DNA from: Bradysia coprophila
Taxonomy: Eukaryota; Arthropoda; Insecta; Diptera; Sciaridae
Reading direction: 5' to 3'
DNA length: 64,000 nt
Assembly: GCF_014529535.1 (NCBI RefSeq)
Contig: NC_050738.1
Location: 14,400,062-14,464,061 of the forward strand
Each line of letters opens with the position of its first letter. The first letter of the stretch is position 1. The notes under the pieces are model-generated. The model saw only the letters and a program-made list of their open reading frames with translations, did no database searches and was not told where the DNA came from. Shown here in pieces: positions 37,378 to 48,838 of the stretch. Both the position numbers and the translations under genes were made by a program.

Positions 37378-37591
37378 CAGTCAGTGACTTTGAAATAAGT
37401 GACGCATTTCGGTTCAGCTGTGTATCAGCTGATTCACCCACACAAACAAAATGTCCTTAAGTCCTCAAACGATTTTATCACTATCACGCGCGTGTCTCAC
37501 TGTATAAACATTTATAAGCGCTTTTTTGTATGAGTGGATCAGTTGAAAAACAGCTGAAACAAATTGGGTCAAATTTTAAAGTCGGTGACTG
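37378..37591. repeat. TA-flanked MITE, 214 bp
   Basis: The ends CAGTCAGTGACTTTGAAAT and CAGTCACCGACTTTAAAAT are inverted, each bordered by TA (37376-37377 and 37592-37593). Deeper inverted similarity includes TTTC(G)GTTCAGCTGT and its partner. It lies about 0.9 kb upstream of NOL10. A diverged half copy may be at about 11095-11172. Confidence 0.75.
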
Positions 37592-38472
37592 TACTATCAT
37601 AGAAATCGTTAACGGACAAGTTTTGAGTCACACATTTCATTCAACATTTAAAACATGATTTCAATATCGATGCTCGAATTAGCTTAAATTCGATATTTCC
37701 TCGCGATATTTTCCTCAAGTCTACATTTAATAAAAGATGTGTTACGTGACCTATCCGTATTTTAAGTCTGCTCACATACATCAACCCAACATTGTTCAAG
37801 TAATGTACGTAATGTACATAGTCTTCTTGATTCTTGTCTATGATATTGTTTACATTTCTCTGTGCAAATATTGTCGCGAAAAATGTTCGATTTTTGTAAA
37901 GTGCACTGGACTTTGATCTACCTATGGTGCTGAAACCAGTAAACCGAAACATTGATCATCAATTAACATCAACGAAACGAGTGTGTTCATAATTTGTAAC
38001 TTTTCGTAGACGAATAAAAGGATGGTTCGGAAGACATAGTTGCTGATTTTTAAAGCAGAAGACTTTGTCATGTGGATTACCGATATCGATTTTACGTTGT
38101 TATATCCTGACTGTCAGTCAAATGGAATTATTTGATTTGATCTACTGAAGGTAAATCTTTTACTTCATATGTTTTAACATTCATTGTCGAAAACAGATAA
38201 TACAACCCAATCCATTCTAAAACAAATCGAACATTTCGTTACCAACGACAAGAAAAAAAATTCAAATCGTTGCCGCTCAAAAATTTTATGGTATTTTCCG
38301 CCAAAAGATGGAGTTAAAAATTATGGTAAATTTTCTGAAAGGTTGACACATTACTTGTCAAAGTCTGTCAAGTGAAAACAACGAGTGAATACACGTGCTG
38401 TGTGTTTTTACTCTCGATTTTGTATTTATTTCCCATTAAACTCTGCAATGATTAAATAGTTTACAACTCAAA

Positions 38473-40804
38473 ATGTTTGTAACTGATGTAAATGACGTTA
38501 AAATCTACAACCTGAGTGCTGGAAAGTCCCTCCCAGAAGTAAGTTCTACAAAATTCTTGCAGAAATGTAAAAATAATCATTTGCATTCGATTAACAGTGG
38601 TTAACAGATGAAAAACGCCGTAAAGCTCTCAAGCAGAATGTGGATCTTCGTAAGCGTATCGAACTGATTCAGGACTTTGACATGCCCGATGAATGTGGAA
38701 CAATTCAAATGTCACCGGATCAACAGTTTATCATAGCAACTGGAACGTATAAACCCCGTGTGAAATGCTTTGAAGTCAATAACTTGTCCATAAAGTTTGA
38801 ACGGTGTTTCGATTCGGAAGTGGTTCGTACTGAGGTGCTCAGTGATGACTACAGTAAAATGGTGAGTATCCGACTTTAACCATCAAGTCCAGCTGTCGGT
38901 AACATGATGTGTCTACCTTTAGGTATTTCTCTCCTGCGATCGTTACATTGAATTTCATGCATCACACGGCCGGCATTATCGACTAAGAATTCCGAGATGC
39001 GGTTACGATATGGGCTACCACATACCGACATGTGATCTATTTTTCGTTGGTGCATCACCAGAAATTTATCGTTTGAATTTGGAACGAGGACAATTTATGC
39101 AATCGTTCGAGACTCAATCGAAGCAAAGCGTAAATGCTTGCGACATCAATCCGGAACATCATTTGTTGTGCGTTGGTACCCATGAAGGAACAGTCGAAGC
39201 ATGGGATCCTCGGGATAAAAATAGATGTGCCACTTTGGATGTGGCCATGAAAGTACCGAACTTGACTACATTTCCATCCATTTCAACAATCAAATTCAAA
39301 AATGGACTGCAAATGGGAGTCGGAACGCAATCGGGACATGTTCTCATCTACGATATTCGATCGAATCAACCGTTGCTGGTGAAAGATCATTACAACAAGT
39401 TGAAAATCAAACGAATCGCTTTCAATCCGTCAAACAATGCAGTCTATTCAATGGACGAAGCCATTATGAAGATTTGGGACGAAAGCAGCGGCAAGCAGAT
39501 AGCCTACATAGAAAGTGAATCAAAGTTTAATGACATGTGTACGATACCGAACACCGGTATGATGTTCTTTGCACAGCAAACCTCCAAGATGTTAACGTAC
39601 TACATACCAAGTCTGGGTCCAGCACCGCGATGGTGTTCATTCTTAGATAATTTAACGGAAGAAATTGAATCGGAGGTAAATAAATTGAAGCATTCGATGC
39701 TCTATCGGTTGATCTAATTCATTCCAAATTCCAGACTGTTCAGAACATCTACGACGACTACAAATTCGTTACCAAGCAGGAATTGGAGCAGTTGGGATTG
39801 GAACACTTGGAAGGAACAAATTTGCTGCGAGCATACATGCACGGGTTAGTACATGCTCATATCGCGATGTTAGTGAATTCCATTGATGATATTTCCTTGC
39901 AGCTTTTTTATCGATATTCGTTTGTATAATAAGGCTCGGTCCGTTGTCGAACCGTTCGAGTTCGATAAATATCGCAAAGAGAAGGTTCGACAGAAAATCG
40001 AATCCAGCCGACCGAATCGTCTCACCATCAAATCGAATCTGCCGAAAGTCAATCAAGAGATCGCCCTCAAACTTATGGACGAAAAGGGCGGTAAAAAGAA
40101 GAAAGGTCGACCAACGACCAGTTTGCTTGACGATAATCGATTCAGTGCAATGTTTGAAAATCCTGAATTCGAAATCGACAAGGATGCGGATGAGTATAAA
40201 ATGTTGACGCCGGTGTTGAGTCGACTGGACAAATCCAAATTGAAGGAATTGAAGAAACAGCAGACATTGAAAGATTTGATGGACGAAGATGAAGAGGCGA
40301 AGAGCTCCGACGATGATCTGTTCTCCGAACGTGACGGCAGTTCCGACGACGAAGATGAACGGCAATGGTCGAAGGAGGTGAAGAAACAATACAAACAAAT
40401 CAAAAAGAAAAATGCGGCCGCTGAACGAAATGCGGAAAAGGATGAAGATGAGGCGAGCGATGACGGTGAACCGAAAATGGTTGAAGTTCCAACCAATGAG
40501 TTCAAAGTGAAAGCTATGCGAAATAGAAACGACAGGTATGGATATTTGACCGGGTTAACGTGGGCGAAATTAACTCTTTTTTTTCTCATTTCATAGGTCA
40601 ACTTTAGGCGACCGAGTAAGCCGTGATCAAGACGTAAAGTATACGGTTACCGGTTCAGGAAATCGTCAAATGAGTTTCAGTACGAAGAAAATTCCGAAAG
40701 ATGTGCGACATAGGGAGATGGATATGCGCAAACATCGAGAGGATCGGAAACGAGTCATTCGACCGACGACCAGTTTAAGGTTAAAGAAATATGTTCCGAG
40801 GTAA
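38473..40804 (+). CDS. NOL10: Nucleolar protein 10 (WD-repeat ribosome biogenesis factor)
   Basis: Six exons join in phase: 38473-38538, 38598-38861, 38923-39675, 39735-39844, 39903-40535 and 40597-40804, giving 677 residues (human NOL10 is 688). Introns are 58-61 bp with GT/AG ends. The order matches the family: N-terminal FVTDVNDVKIYNLSAGKSLP, a WD40-type propeller over about residues 20-380 with ATGTYKPRVKCF, YFVGASPEIYRLNLE-like and DIRSNQPLLVKDH blocks, then LGPAPRWCSFLDNLTEE, YDDYKFVTK and GFFIDIRLY, a NUC153 motif (NRFSAMFENPEFEID, about residues 476-490) and an acidic/basic C-terminal tail. NOL10 (yeast Enp2) acts in the nucleolus in small-subunit pre-rRNA processing. The start codon is fixed by agreement with the conserved N-terminus. 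AATAAA overlaps the stop (40804-40809). No lesion seen. Confidence 0.95.
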
Positions 40805-43800
40805 ATAAATTTGTTTAACTGAAATAGTTGGGGCTACACATTTACTACTTATTCTTCCATTGATATTAAGACCAGGAGTACAGGAGGTTGATTCTCTTTT
40901 CCTCAATCGATTTGTTGGATTATCGTATTGTCGTACCTTTTCTTACTAAATTTTGACCAACATGAAGCTAGCTTTCGTAAAATTTTGAGTATGGTTAGGT
41001 GTCAACTACTCAATAAACTTTTAAGTTTTTACAAACGTCAGACGTGTCGTGACATAAACATTGAATCTGTTAATGCCTAGTGATTTTGATACAAAATATT
41101 TTGACTTCCTTTGTTGTTACCGGAGGTCACCGCGCACATGCTTTATGCATGTCTCCTTTTGAAAGTATTTTTAGTCCCGTACGAAGTACTGGGGGCTTAT
41201 AAGAACACCATGCCGTTGGTAACATGTGGAATTCGAAGCAGACGGTAAGGACATAGATGACGAATCCACAATAAAAAATGTCTCAATGAAATTTGGTTAA
41301 CCGCAGAGTGAGCTAGGTCCCTTGGAGTGAGCTCATATCCCGCTACTCGGCAGTACAGTGAACGTGGTGTATTTTGTCAATATCTCGAGTAAATTTTGAC
41401 CGAATTTCATGATTTTTTTTAAAGCGTCAATACTATTTCCGGTCTTTAACAAAATGGCTGCCGGCGGCCATATTGGATTTTTGTGAAAGTGATATATCTT
41501 GGGAAAAATGGTACTTAGAGAGTTTCTGTTAACGGAGAAGTAGTTTTGTTTGCCGCAAAAAGCTTACTGGCTCATCAACTAGTACATTTAAAGAGAACTC
41601 AAGGAATTCACACTATTACTAAGCAAGTGAATTCACCTAAGGTAGTCGAAGCGTCCAACCACCTTTGCCTTGTCAATGTCTCAAACTGTTTCATCGTCAA
41701 TACGCATCACAACCCGTGCAAAGCTAGCAGTGTTTAGCGTCCATAATCACGTCGTATTCATGTGTTGATGATGAATATTACGGTCCATCGGTGCAAATGA
41801 AAAAGAGAACGAATAAACGTTATATAGAAGTCGTAGCAATGGAACAATCGTAAAAACATATCATCTCATAGGCAAAACGAACCCATGGCTTCTCAACATT
41901 TCGTCAGTCACTTCCATCGATTTTACTGCAGAACGGAATGCACAACGCGTAACCTCATAGTCGAAAAGGTGCGCGAACAAATTGAAAACCCTCGACATGA
42001 AGTTAACGGGCTCAAACAACCCATAATTCGTACGATTCTTCACAACCGTCAAGTAACTCACATTGCGTAACACCCTAACCGGCTGACTCACTTTTACTTT
42101 CGAGAGCAGGACAGGTGAATCCAAACGACCTCTCAGAATGTCGTAAACGAACATCGCTGATAAATTGAGCCTCCTACACGACAGCGGCTCTATCTGCATG
42201 GACTCGCACCTACTGACACACGAAGGGATTGTCCATTGCGATCTACGGATTCAGAACCGATACAATAGCCGACCACAATTTTAAACAACTTTACACTATT
42301 TAGTAAACAGTTTCCACAGGTTTAACATGACATCATATGACCAGTTTTGTTATTGGGTCTATTACTTTCATCGATCAAAGTATTTTCAACCCCTCTTATT
42401 ACACAAGCGCCGTTTTTAGCTTTTGCCCTGTAAAGGGCGTTTGCGTGGTTCTAAAAATCTGAAACTTCACAGGATGACTCTAAATAGGCGTTAGAATCGA
42501 TTTTTGATAGTAGGGCCCTACCTTAGGTCCGGCCCTTCGACACGGACCTAACGATTTTTTCGTTGATTTTGGTAGTATTCAATGCGCTGAACACGATGGT
42601 GGTGGAGAAAAAAAAATTTTATGTCGTTTTGCCTGTCAAAATGGCCGCCGAAGTGCAAAATTTTGCACTTTTTAATTGCGTATTACGGGCTGTGGTTGAT
42701 CGATTTCTGCGCGGTTTGTGCCTACTAAGGGGTAATCGAGGGTGTAGATTCTGAAAATCAAGTTTTTACGGCACTTCACGGTGGAAGAAGTGCCGCAAAA
42801 TGCGAAAAAACCTGTTTTTTTGGGTACAAAAAATCGTTTTTTTCGTATCCCATTCAACATTTTCCACTTTATTGAAAACGGCTATTATTAATGAAAAGTA
42901 CTCTAAAAGACCTTTCAAATGAGCTCCATATCAAGAAAATCCTTGGTGCCGTTTCCGAGCAATTGTGGTTTAAATGTCGAAACAGAGGCCCAACTTTGAT
43001 CTCAGTACGTCCACAAGATGGCGTCTAAGGCTATAGGTTACTTCGGCAATTTTTTTCTAAATATAAAGTTGAGATAGGTCACAGAACAAACGGATTCAAA
43101 TCGAAGTCACTGGACCGAGATATGAAAAGATTTGTAAACGAAAATTTTGTGACATTCTTCAGTATATGGCGCACTGCTTCTTAAATGAAAAAAATTTCGT
43201 TGTACAAATTTAGATATTGCAACGAAAGAAGTTCCAGCACTTTAGGGCGCACTAATAATTAGAGTGTGAGCGCCACAGCAGTGATTGGGGCAAAACATCC
43301 AATATCCGAAGCCTCTGCCTGGAGCGATTATGTGCTCTTAGGATCATATTTTGCTAAAAGATTTCCACAATAAATTATTTGTTTTACATCTTCTAATGAA
43401 TTGAATTACCTGAAATCTGATAGAGCCTATCGATTGCACAACATTTTGCCATAAATCACAACACTTTTTGTTGCATTCATTCGTTTTTCATTCCAAAGCG
43501 ACATTTTATTATTATTTTTGCAAACAACAACAAAATGTTTTTCGTTTTAAGACGTCAAACGGCAGTGCTAAAGGTACTAGATCAAACTGTGTCATCGTTT
43601 GTACGCTTTTGTAGGCGCGAAAATTTAAACAAAAACCAATGCTCGAGATAAATGTACTAAGTGCTTCAATTTTGAGCGTATTTTTGTTAGCGCGAAAATA
43701 TTCGAAAGGTGTAATAATAACATATTATCGCGTGTGATCGTTTTAAATTTAGTAATGTGCGTTACAGTCTGTCTTTGCAAATTAAATGTATTAGCAGTCG

Positions 43801-44214
43801 GCAGTTTAAAACTCATCAACTATTCGGTTGCAAAAGTGCGTTGCGGGTGGGTCTAAATAATTTTTGTATTATGTTGATTGCACAAACTCGAGCAAAATTA
43901 TAATTTTTTTGACTTACATATAGAAACAAGTCTGACATTATTGAATATATTGCCAAATGTACAGGTGAACTTATTCACGCCATAAGTCCGCTGAAAATTC
44001 AAAACTTTAAGTGGCAACTACAATTCAAACGCAGCGTCGTATATTAATGATTCACGATATTTTCATATCAGAGTGCGTTGAAATTAATTTTTCAATTCAT
44101 TTGTTCATCCACTGATTCACCCGAAATCAGCGTTGGGTGGAGTCGGGTGCAAACGAAATGTTGGTCAAATTAATTAATAATCAAGAAATTGTTGTGCAAT
44201 TTAATTCGGCCGTA
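40805..44214. other. Repeat-rich block downstream of NOL10
   Basis: About 41170-41210 carries TTTAGTCCCGTACGAAGTAC, matching the inverted end of the element at 62768-63277. 42334-42383 matches the dispersed repeat at 18801. The stretch 42400-43200 is moderately GC-rich noncoding sequence, including a palindromic CCTTAGGTCCGG...CCGGACCTAA-like section near 42520. A LINE fragment lies at 41861-42199. No host gene is supported. Confidence 0.5.
41861..42199 (-). mobile_element. Non-LTR retrotransposon ORF2 C-terminal fragment
   Basis: The 112-residue frame reads IEPLSCRRLNLSAMFVYDIL, then LDSPVLLSKVKVSQPVRVLRN, RTNYGLFEPVNFMSRVFN and DLFDYE-like residues. This is the typical layout after the reverse-transcriptase domain of jockey/CR1-like LINEs (L-L-RR...L..ID...LL......P.R..R.......NY....P..R). 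The RT catalytic part is absent, so this is a dead fragment. Recognition is by pattern only. Confidence 0.6.
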
Positions 44215-44750
44215 ATAGATCGACCTGACAAGATTTGTCCTTTTAAAAAATTTAGCAGAAGCACTCATAGAACAAACTCACCGGATTTGACGTTTTACAG
44301 ATCGCGAAATGCAAAATGTAGCGATAACGCTAACAGATCAAGCTCACAGGATTTGTCCCTTTAACGAAATGAATTAAAGTTGCTAATGGAATCTCATGGG
44401 ATCTGCCCTTTAACAAAAATGTAGTGAAGACTCCAATAGATCGACCTCACAGGATTTATCTTTTAACGAAATGAGGCAAAATCGCTAAAATAGATCGACC
44501 TCGCCGGATTTGCTATTTTACAAATTTACAAATTTTATGAAATGTAGCGAAGGTACTAATAGAACTACCTCACCGGATTTGCCCTTAAACAAAATGTAAC
44601 GGGAACGCTAAAATCGCTCAACCTCATTGGATTTGTCCTTTAACTAAATATAACGAAGGCTCTAATAGATCGACCTTACCGGATTTATCCTTTAACAAAA
44701 TTTAGTGGGATCTCTAAAATAGCTCGACTACACGGGAATTTAACAAATGT
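44215..44750 (+). repeat. Degenerate tandem array, about ten ~58-bp units
   Basis: Each unit contains a GATCGACCTCACCGGATTTG-like core followed by TCCTTTAACAAAATGTAGCGAAG and CTAATA. Cores recur near 44218, 44277, 44337, 44388, 44443, 44497, 44565, 44625, 44684 and 44738, so spacing varies between about 50 and 68 bp. The first units happen to be open (44137-44364), which is an artefact. Similar words (ATCCTTTTACGAAATTTATC) occur near 4360-4560 inside the composite transposon. Confidence 0.7.
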
Positions 44751-45106
44751 AACAAACGCAATTACTAAATGAAAGCTAGAGTGATGGTTAAGGCAGCTAT
44801 GCTGCCTTCTCGCATTCAGTTGTAGGCATTGGGTGCAGCTAAAATATACTAGTTAATTTGTTGATTTCAAATCTTGTATAAAAGACCATAATTACCCAGA
44901 GCTTGGCATTATTTTTGTCGTCGTTATCGATAACAGATGACAGGTTAACGTAAAAAGGACGTTCAGCAAAACAAACTGAAAGCAAGGCATACGTCAGCCC
45001 TCCCCCCAAATTCAAACAATTTACTATACAAAGGTCATCATTTATTCATCACTGAAACTGAGACCAAATACCAATTATTATGAACAGACGTTTCCAATGT
45101 TAGTAT

Positions 45107-45112
45107 TTTATT
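45107..45112 (-). terminator. Polyadenylation signal AATAAA of the crystallin-like gene
   Basis: AATAAA on the minus strand overlaps the TAA stop (45110-45108), implying a very short 3' UTR. Confidence 0.6.
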
Positions 45113-45544
45113 GACAGCCATTCCTTCCACGACTTGATATTCCATACGAGCTTATCATATCGTTGAACTCGGTGCCTCCTAGTTCATACGTCGCGGAGTA
45201 TCCAGCCGCAAAATGTCTGCTCCTACCTGTACAACCGCCATGCTCATAAACATCCAAGCACATCTGCGACGGGGTCACAAGAGAAGAAACGCGATCGTTC
45301 AGCATGGAATGCATTTCATAGCAAAGACCTTCGTTGGTATTGGATATGAAATAGACACCTAAATATTTGTAAAGATGCAGAAGATCGAATTAGGAATATT
45401 AATTTTGTCTACCGCTACCTTTGGGTCCATCGAAAATATATTACCTTGTCTTCCCGCATGTTCGTAAAAATAAACATCAACTGCTTGAGTTGCAACGAAT
45501 AAACTGAATATAATGCAGTAAAAATTGAGGCTGTTGGAAATCAT
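45108..45544 (-). CDS. Secreted single-domain beta/gamma-crystallin-like protein
   Basis: Two exons, 45544-45445 and 45358-45108, joined at AAG|GTAATA and ATATTTAG|GT (phase 1), give 116 residues. Residues 1-21 (MISNSLNFYCIIFSLFVATQ A) form a signal peptide. The mature part has two Greek-key motifs: VDVYFYEHAGRQG...NEGLCYEMHSMLNDRVSSL and MCLDVYEHGGCTGRSRHFAAG...FNDMISSYGIS. LNDRVSSL and FNDMISSYGI are the D/N-x-x-S-S Ca2+-binding-type signatures of the superfamily. Spliced this way, the first motif's YEHAGRQG runs directly into VYFISNTNEGLCYEM, which is what the fold requires; read through, the frame stops at once. Single-domain secreted members occur in insects; their role is poorly known, and calcium binding or defence is only a suggestion. 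It has its own TATA/initiator and poly(A) signal. Confidence 0.85.
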
Positions 45545-45608
45545 TTCGAAAAATACTGCAATTCACTTTCACTTGGTAAGAGAACTTTTGCGGACTGATC
45601 AGATTCTA

Positions 45609-45646
45609 GAATGATATGAAAATGGTCTCCCAACTCTTTTTTTATA
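45609..45646 (-). promoter_or_regulatory. Core promoter of the crystallin-like gene
   Basis: On the minus strand TATAAAAA (45646-45639) is followed by an initiator-like TCATTC (45614-45609) with the putative +1 A at 45612, a TATA-to-start spacing of about 34 bp. The predicted start lies about 68 bp upstream of the ATG. Assigned by motif and spacing. Confidence 0.55.
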
Positions 45647-46104
45647 CCGTTTTGCAAGCACAATTGTATAATTACACTTAACAGTTAAATATTTGTTTAT
45701 TTGTTGCAGATTAATCATTTAAAATAGAATTCCGAAGAATTTTAGGATTTTCTTTTAGAAGTATGATAATGATTTAAAGTTGCAAAAACGTTATCGTTTC
45801 TCTGAAAATTATAATAAAAAAATAAAATTTTTGGTGTTGGCTTTTCTCAATGATCAAACTTGCATTTTAAAATTGTTAGATATACTCGGAATCACCAGAT
45901 AACAAAGATTACTAAAGTTGGTGGGTTGTGAAAAACGTTGTATTAAACAACGGTTCAAAAAATGCTTCATTGGGCACACGATGTGCGTTGTAACACTCAG
46001 TCTGGTCTGGAGTCTTATGTGACAATTGCACATTTAATGCCTTACATCAATACTTCGACTGTCCAGATTCAAACGAATAATCCGAAGAGTTTCCCAAAAT
46101 CATA

Positions 46105-46838
46105 ACTCTAATTTTCCTTAATTTTTCTAATTTTACTAAATTGTCCCAATTTTCCTAAATTTTCCCAATTTTCCTAATTTTTTTTAAATATTGGCTTCTC
46201 ACCTAAAATAGAATAGTATATCAAACAAGCATTTTTTTAATTCGGAACTGTGAATTTTACATTAAAGAAATATTTTGTGGGACATGTGTTCCATCAATTT
46301 TTATGCTTTTTAGAAAAGTAAAGGTTGAAGAAATTTTCCGTTTTAATAATTTTTGGTTGTCAACAATTTGATTCGATGTGATGGAGTCATGGTCAACTTC
46401 CCCGTTGCGTTTTTTGTCAATTTAATTTCGATTTTCCTTACGAAAACCGTTGAGTACTTCACTCCATCAAAAATCTGTTGTTTTGTTGTATTTTGGATAT
46501 CGTAAAAACGACAAAGAAATACGGTGGTTGCTTTCAAAAAATGTGCAGTGTTAAACTACTACTGTACACTTTCATTGCAACTGATTGAGATGAGTTAAAC
46601 GGTTTTCGTGATGAAAATCAATAGTCAAATTCAAATAAAAAACAGCAGAGAATGTGACATTGCATAAAATCAACCTTTACTTTTAGCTAAAATCATAAAA
46701 ATTGATGGAACAATTAACCATGTCTCACAAAAAATTAAAGAAAACTGGGAAAACTAAAGAATATTGGAAAAATTGGGAAAAATAGGAAAAATTGAAAAAA
46801 CATAAAAATTGGGAAAATTTGGAAAAAGAAGGAAAATA
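46105..46838. repeat. Foldback low-complexity element
   Basis: Left arm words such as TTTTCCTAAATTTTCCCAAT are mirrored on the right as ATTGGGAAAAATAGGAAAA. Inner arms pair around 46255-46320 and 46670-46735 (CATCAATTTTTATG with CATAAAAATTGATG; AAAGTAAAGGTTGA with TCAACCTTTACTTTTAG). Similar TTTTCC-rich sequence resumes at 47220-47285, so the true right end may be there, with the MITE at 47093 inside it. Boundaries are approximate. Confidence 0.5.
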
Positions 46839-47092
46839 AAATGTTGGATTCTGGTTTTTGACAGTTGAATTGTCAAAAACCAGACTCAATCATTTTATTT
46901 TGCTTTTACCAAGGTATAGCAACTATAATTTTTAACTTTTTCGTTGTTTAACGGTTATCCAACGGTTAATTGACGTAGGTTAAACTATAACCGGGCAACA
47001 ACGGTTGCACAACCGTTGTGGCAACGTTGCTACAACGTTATTTTAACGAATAAGTTATTTTTTCTGAAATGCTACTTGGGTACAGTGAAAGA

Positions 47093-47206
47093 CATCTCAA
47101 ATGTCTCACTGTCATTTTTTTCAGAGAATGTCATTGTGAATTTGCAATGACACAATAAAATTCTCAGAAAAATTTGACAGTGAGACATTTGAGATGTCGT
47201 TCACTG
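47093..47206. repeat. MITE family 1, copy B (114 bp, TA-flanked)
   Basis: Inverted ends CAGTGAAAGACATCTCAAAT and CAGTGAACGACATCTCAAAT with TA at 47091-47092 and 47207-47208. Interior CTCACTGTCA and TTTTTTTCAGAGAATGTCATTG match copies A and C. Confidence 0.8.
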
Positions 47207-48821
47207 TAGGAAAAATTTTCCTAAATTTTTTTCACAATTTTCCATACTTTTTCCTATTTTTCCAATTACATTTTCCCAAAATAATCCCTGACTAAACCCA
47301 GCACAAGAACATATTTTTTAACGGAAAATCGGCCCCTTTAACGGAAAATTGCGACGCAGTACCAAAACTTAATTTATTGAGGAATTTTGATTACTGTGTC
47401 GATGAGGCCCCATTGTCCCTCTTGAAATCTCTGTTCTTGTGCTTGCTTGGTTCAGTGCTATGCCAAAAAAGCCAAATCGTCAAATCAACCACTGCTGCAT
47501 GGCTTTACTACACTGACAAAAAAGGAGTTGAAAGTCTTACATGTTGTACGTAAATTTGTCTCCAGGTATGTTATCTGCTAAAGCTGTATTTGTATGGAGC
47601 ATCTGTCGCATCTATTTTAGGTTACCTGAAGACACATTTACCTGGAAGTCAGTGTATGTCATGCTAAAAACAATACAGAAATTCTAATGAACGTTTGCCT
47701 CTCCATAGATATAAAAGGGTATTTTAGCTAAGGTGGTATGCTGTGCTGAGCTGACCCATGTGTCGCTTGTATTATAATGAATGTTCCATAAATACTCCCA
47801 CATACCGTTTCTGTACAAGTTCGGTCCGACATTTGATGGAATTCGGATCAATGTTCATAAGTTGACCAAGAGTGAGGTGATATTGGGTATCAAATTTGGT
47901 GAAAAAATTAGAAGGATTCTCCTTACAGCGTTTTGTGATTCTGAAGCGGAGTGTCTTTTCATTCCAACAGGTGTAAAAACTCGAAAAAACAACATTTTCC
48001 GTGATAATCGTTTATTATTCGGGGAATTGTCCATAAAATTTCTTCATTTTCTTAATTGGCTTTGTAGGAACACAGTTGCTGTCTAAATTAAATTGGTTCT
48101 TAGATAGAACTTTCAACGCAGAGGTATACGTCCTCGATAATAATAATGGGTTGAGGCTTTAAAATTTGGCTTTCTAAAAAGTTGCTAAATTTTGTCTCAA
48201 ATGTTGTTAGATCTGGATAGATGATAATAATCTTCGTACCATTCTCACCTATTTCTCTAGATTAATGACGGAGAAACGTTTATCGAAAGTACAAAGTATC
48301 GTCAAGAGTTGTTTCAGATATCAATATTTGTTGGTGTATTTGCAAGATAACACGTGAAATTGTATAAGTCTAACTTATTAAGTCATTATCTTTCGAAAGC
48401 GCTGCTGGTTGTTCAAATCGTGCAGAAAATCAGTCTTTGTAGATTGATGATTTTGCCTTGTTGGCCAGCATCAAGCAGCAATGAAAAGTTCCAAAGGTCA
48501 GTGTTTTCCTGGCCTAGCGTTCTCAAAGATACGTTTAAGACAATTGCATTGTATTTCCACTGTTTCATCTGTAAGGCGAACCAACACAATACACATGCAT
48601 ACAATAGTTGTGTCGGTCGGTATACAAAATTTTCCCTTACGTGAGAGAAATTTCCCGTTATTCTGATGAGGAAAAAAAGTCTTTATTCTTTGAGGATGAT
48701 GACTTAAAAAAATCATCTCAAGTGGAACCTACGTAATGTTCCACCTCCGAGTCGTTGTTGGTCAGTACAGTGCGGGCCAACTTTGATAGTAAAACAACGA
48801 TTTACACTTAAAGGGTTAACA
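47207..48821. other. No supported gene
   Basis: A 101-codon plus frame (47781-48086) and overlapping frames on both strands at 48354-48716 are unrecognised, lack splice context and are left unassigned. The latter region is comparatively GC-rich and may be decayed coding sequence. Confidence 0.35.
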
Positions 48822-48827
48822 TTTATT
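48822..48827 (-). terminator. Polyadenylation signal AATAAA of NPC2-like gene
   Basis: AATAAA on the minus strand 12 bases past the TAA stop (48841-48839). Confidence 0.65.
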
Positions 48828-48838
48828 TTGCAATGTGT

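Noticed and set aside
38184-38375. 62-codon ORF just upstream of NOL10
   Set aside because: It lacks an ATG (first Met would need TTG), has no recognisable motif and lies in the presumptive NOL10 promoter.
39769-40601. Long minus-strand ORFs opposite NOL10 exons (209 and 182 codons)
   Set aside because: Shadows of the acidic/basic NOL10 coding sequence on the other strand; Ser/Phe-rich translation is typical of such antisense frames.
44770-44840. tRNA-like stretch (GTGATGGTTAAGGCAGC...)
   Set aside because: Resembles a leucine/serine tRNA A box, but no B box (GGTTCRANNCC) follows and the stems do not form.
46960-47045. AACGGTTGCACAACCGTTG palindromes as binding-site cluster
   Set aside because: They sit inside low-complexity foldback sequence and adjoin a MITE; no promoter or gene context supports a regulatory role.
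47781-48086. 101-codon plus-strand ORF (MFHKYSHIPFLYKF...)
   Set aside because: No family feature, splice site or promoter support; could be repeat-derived or chance.
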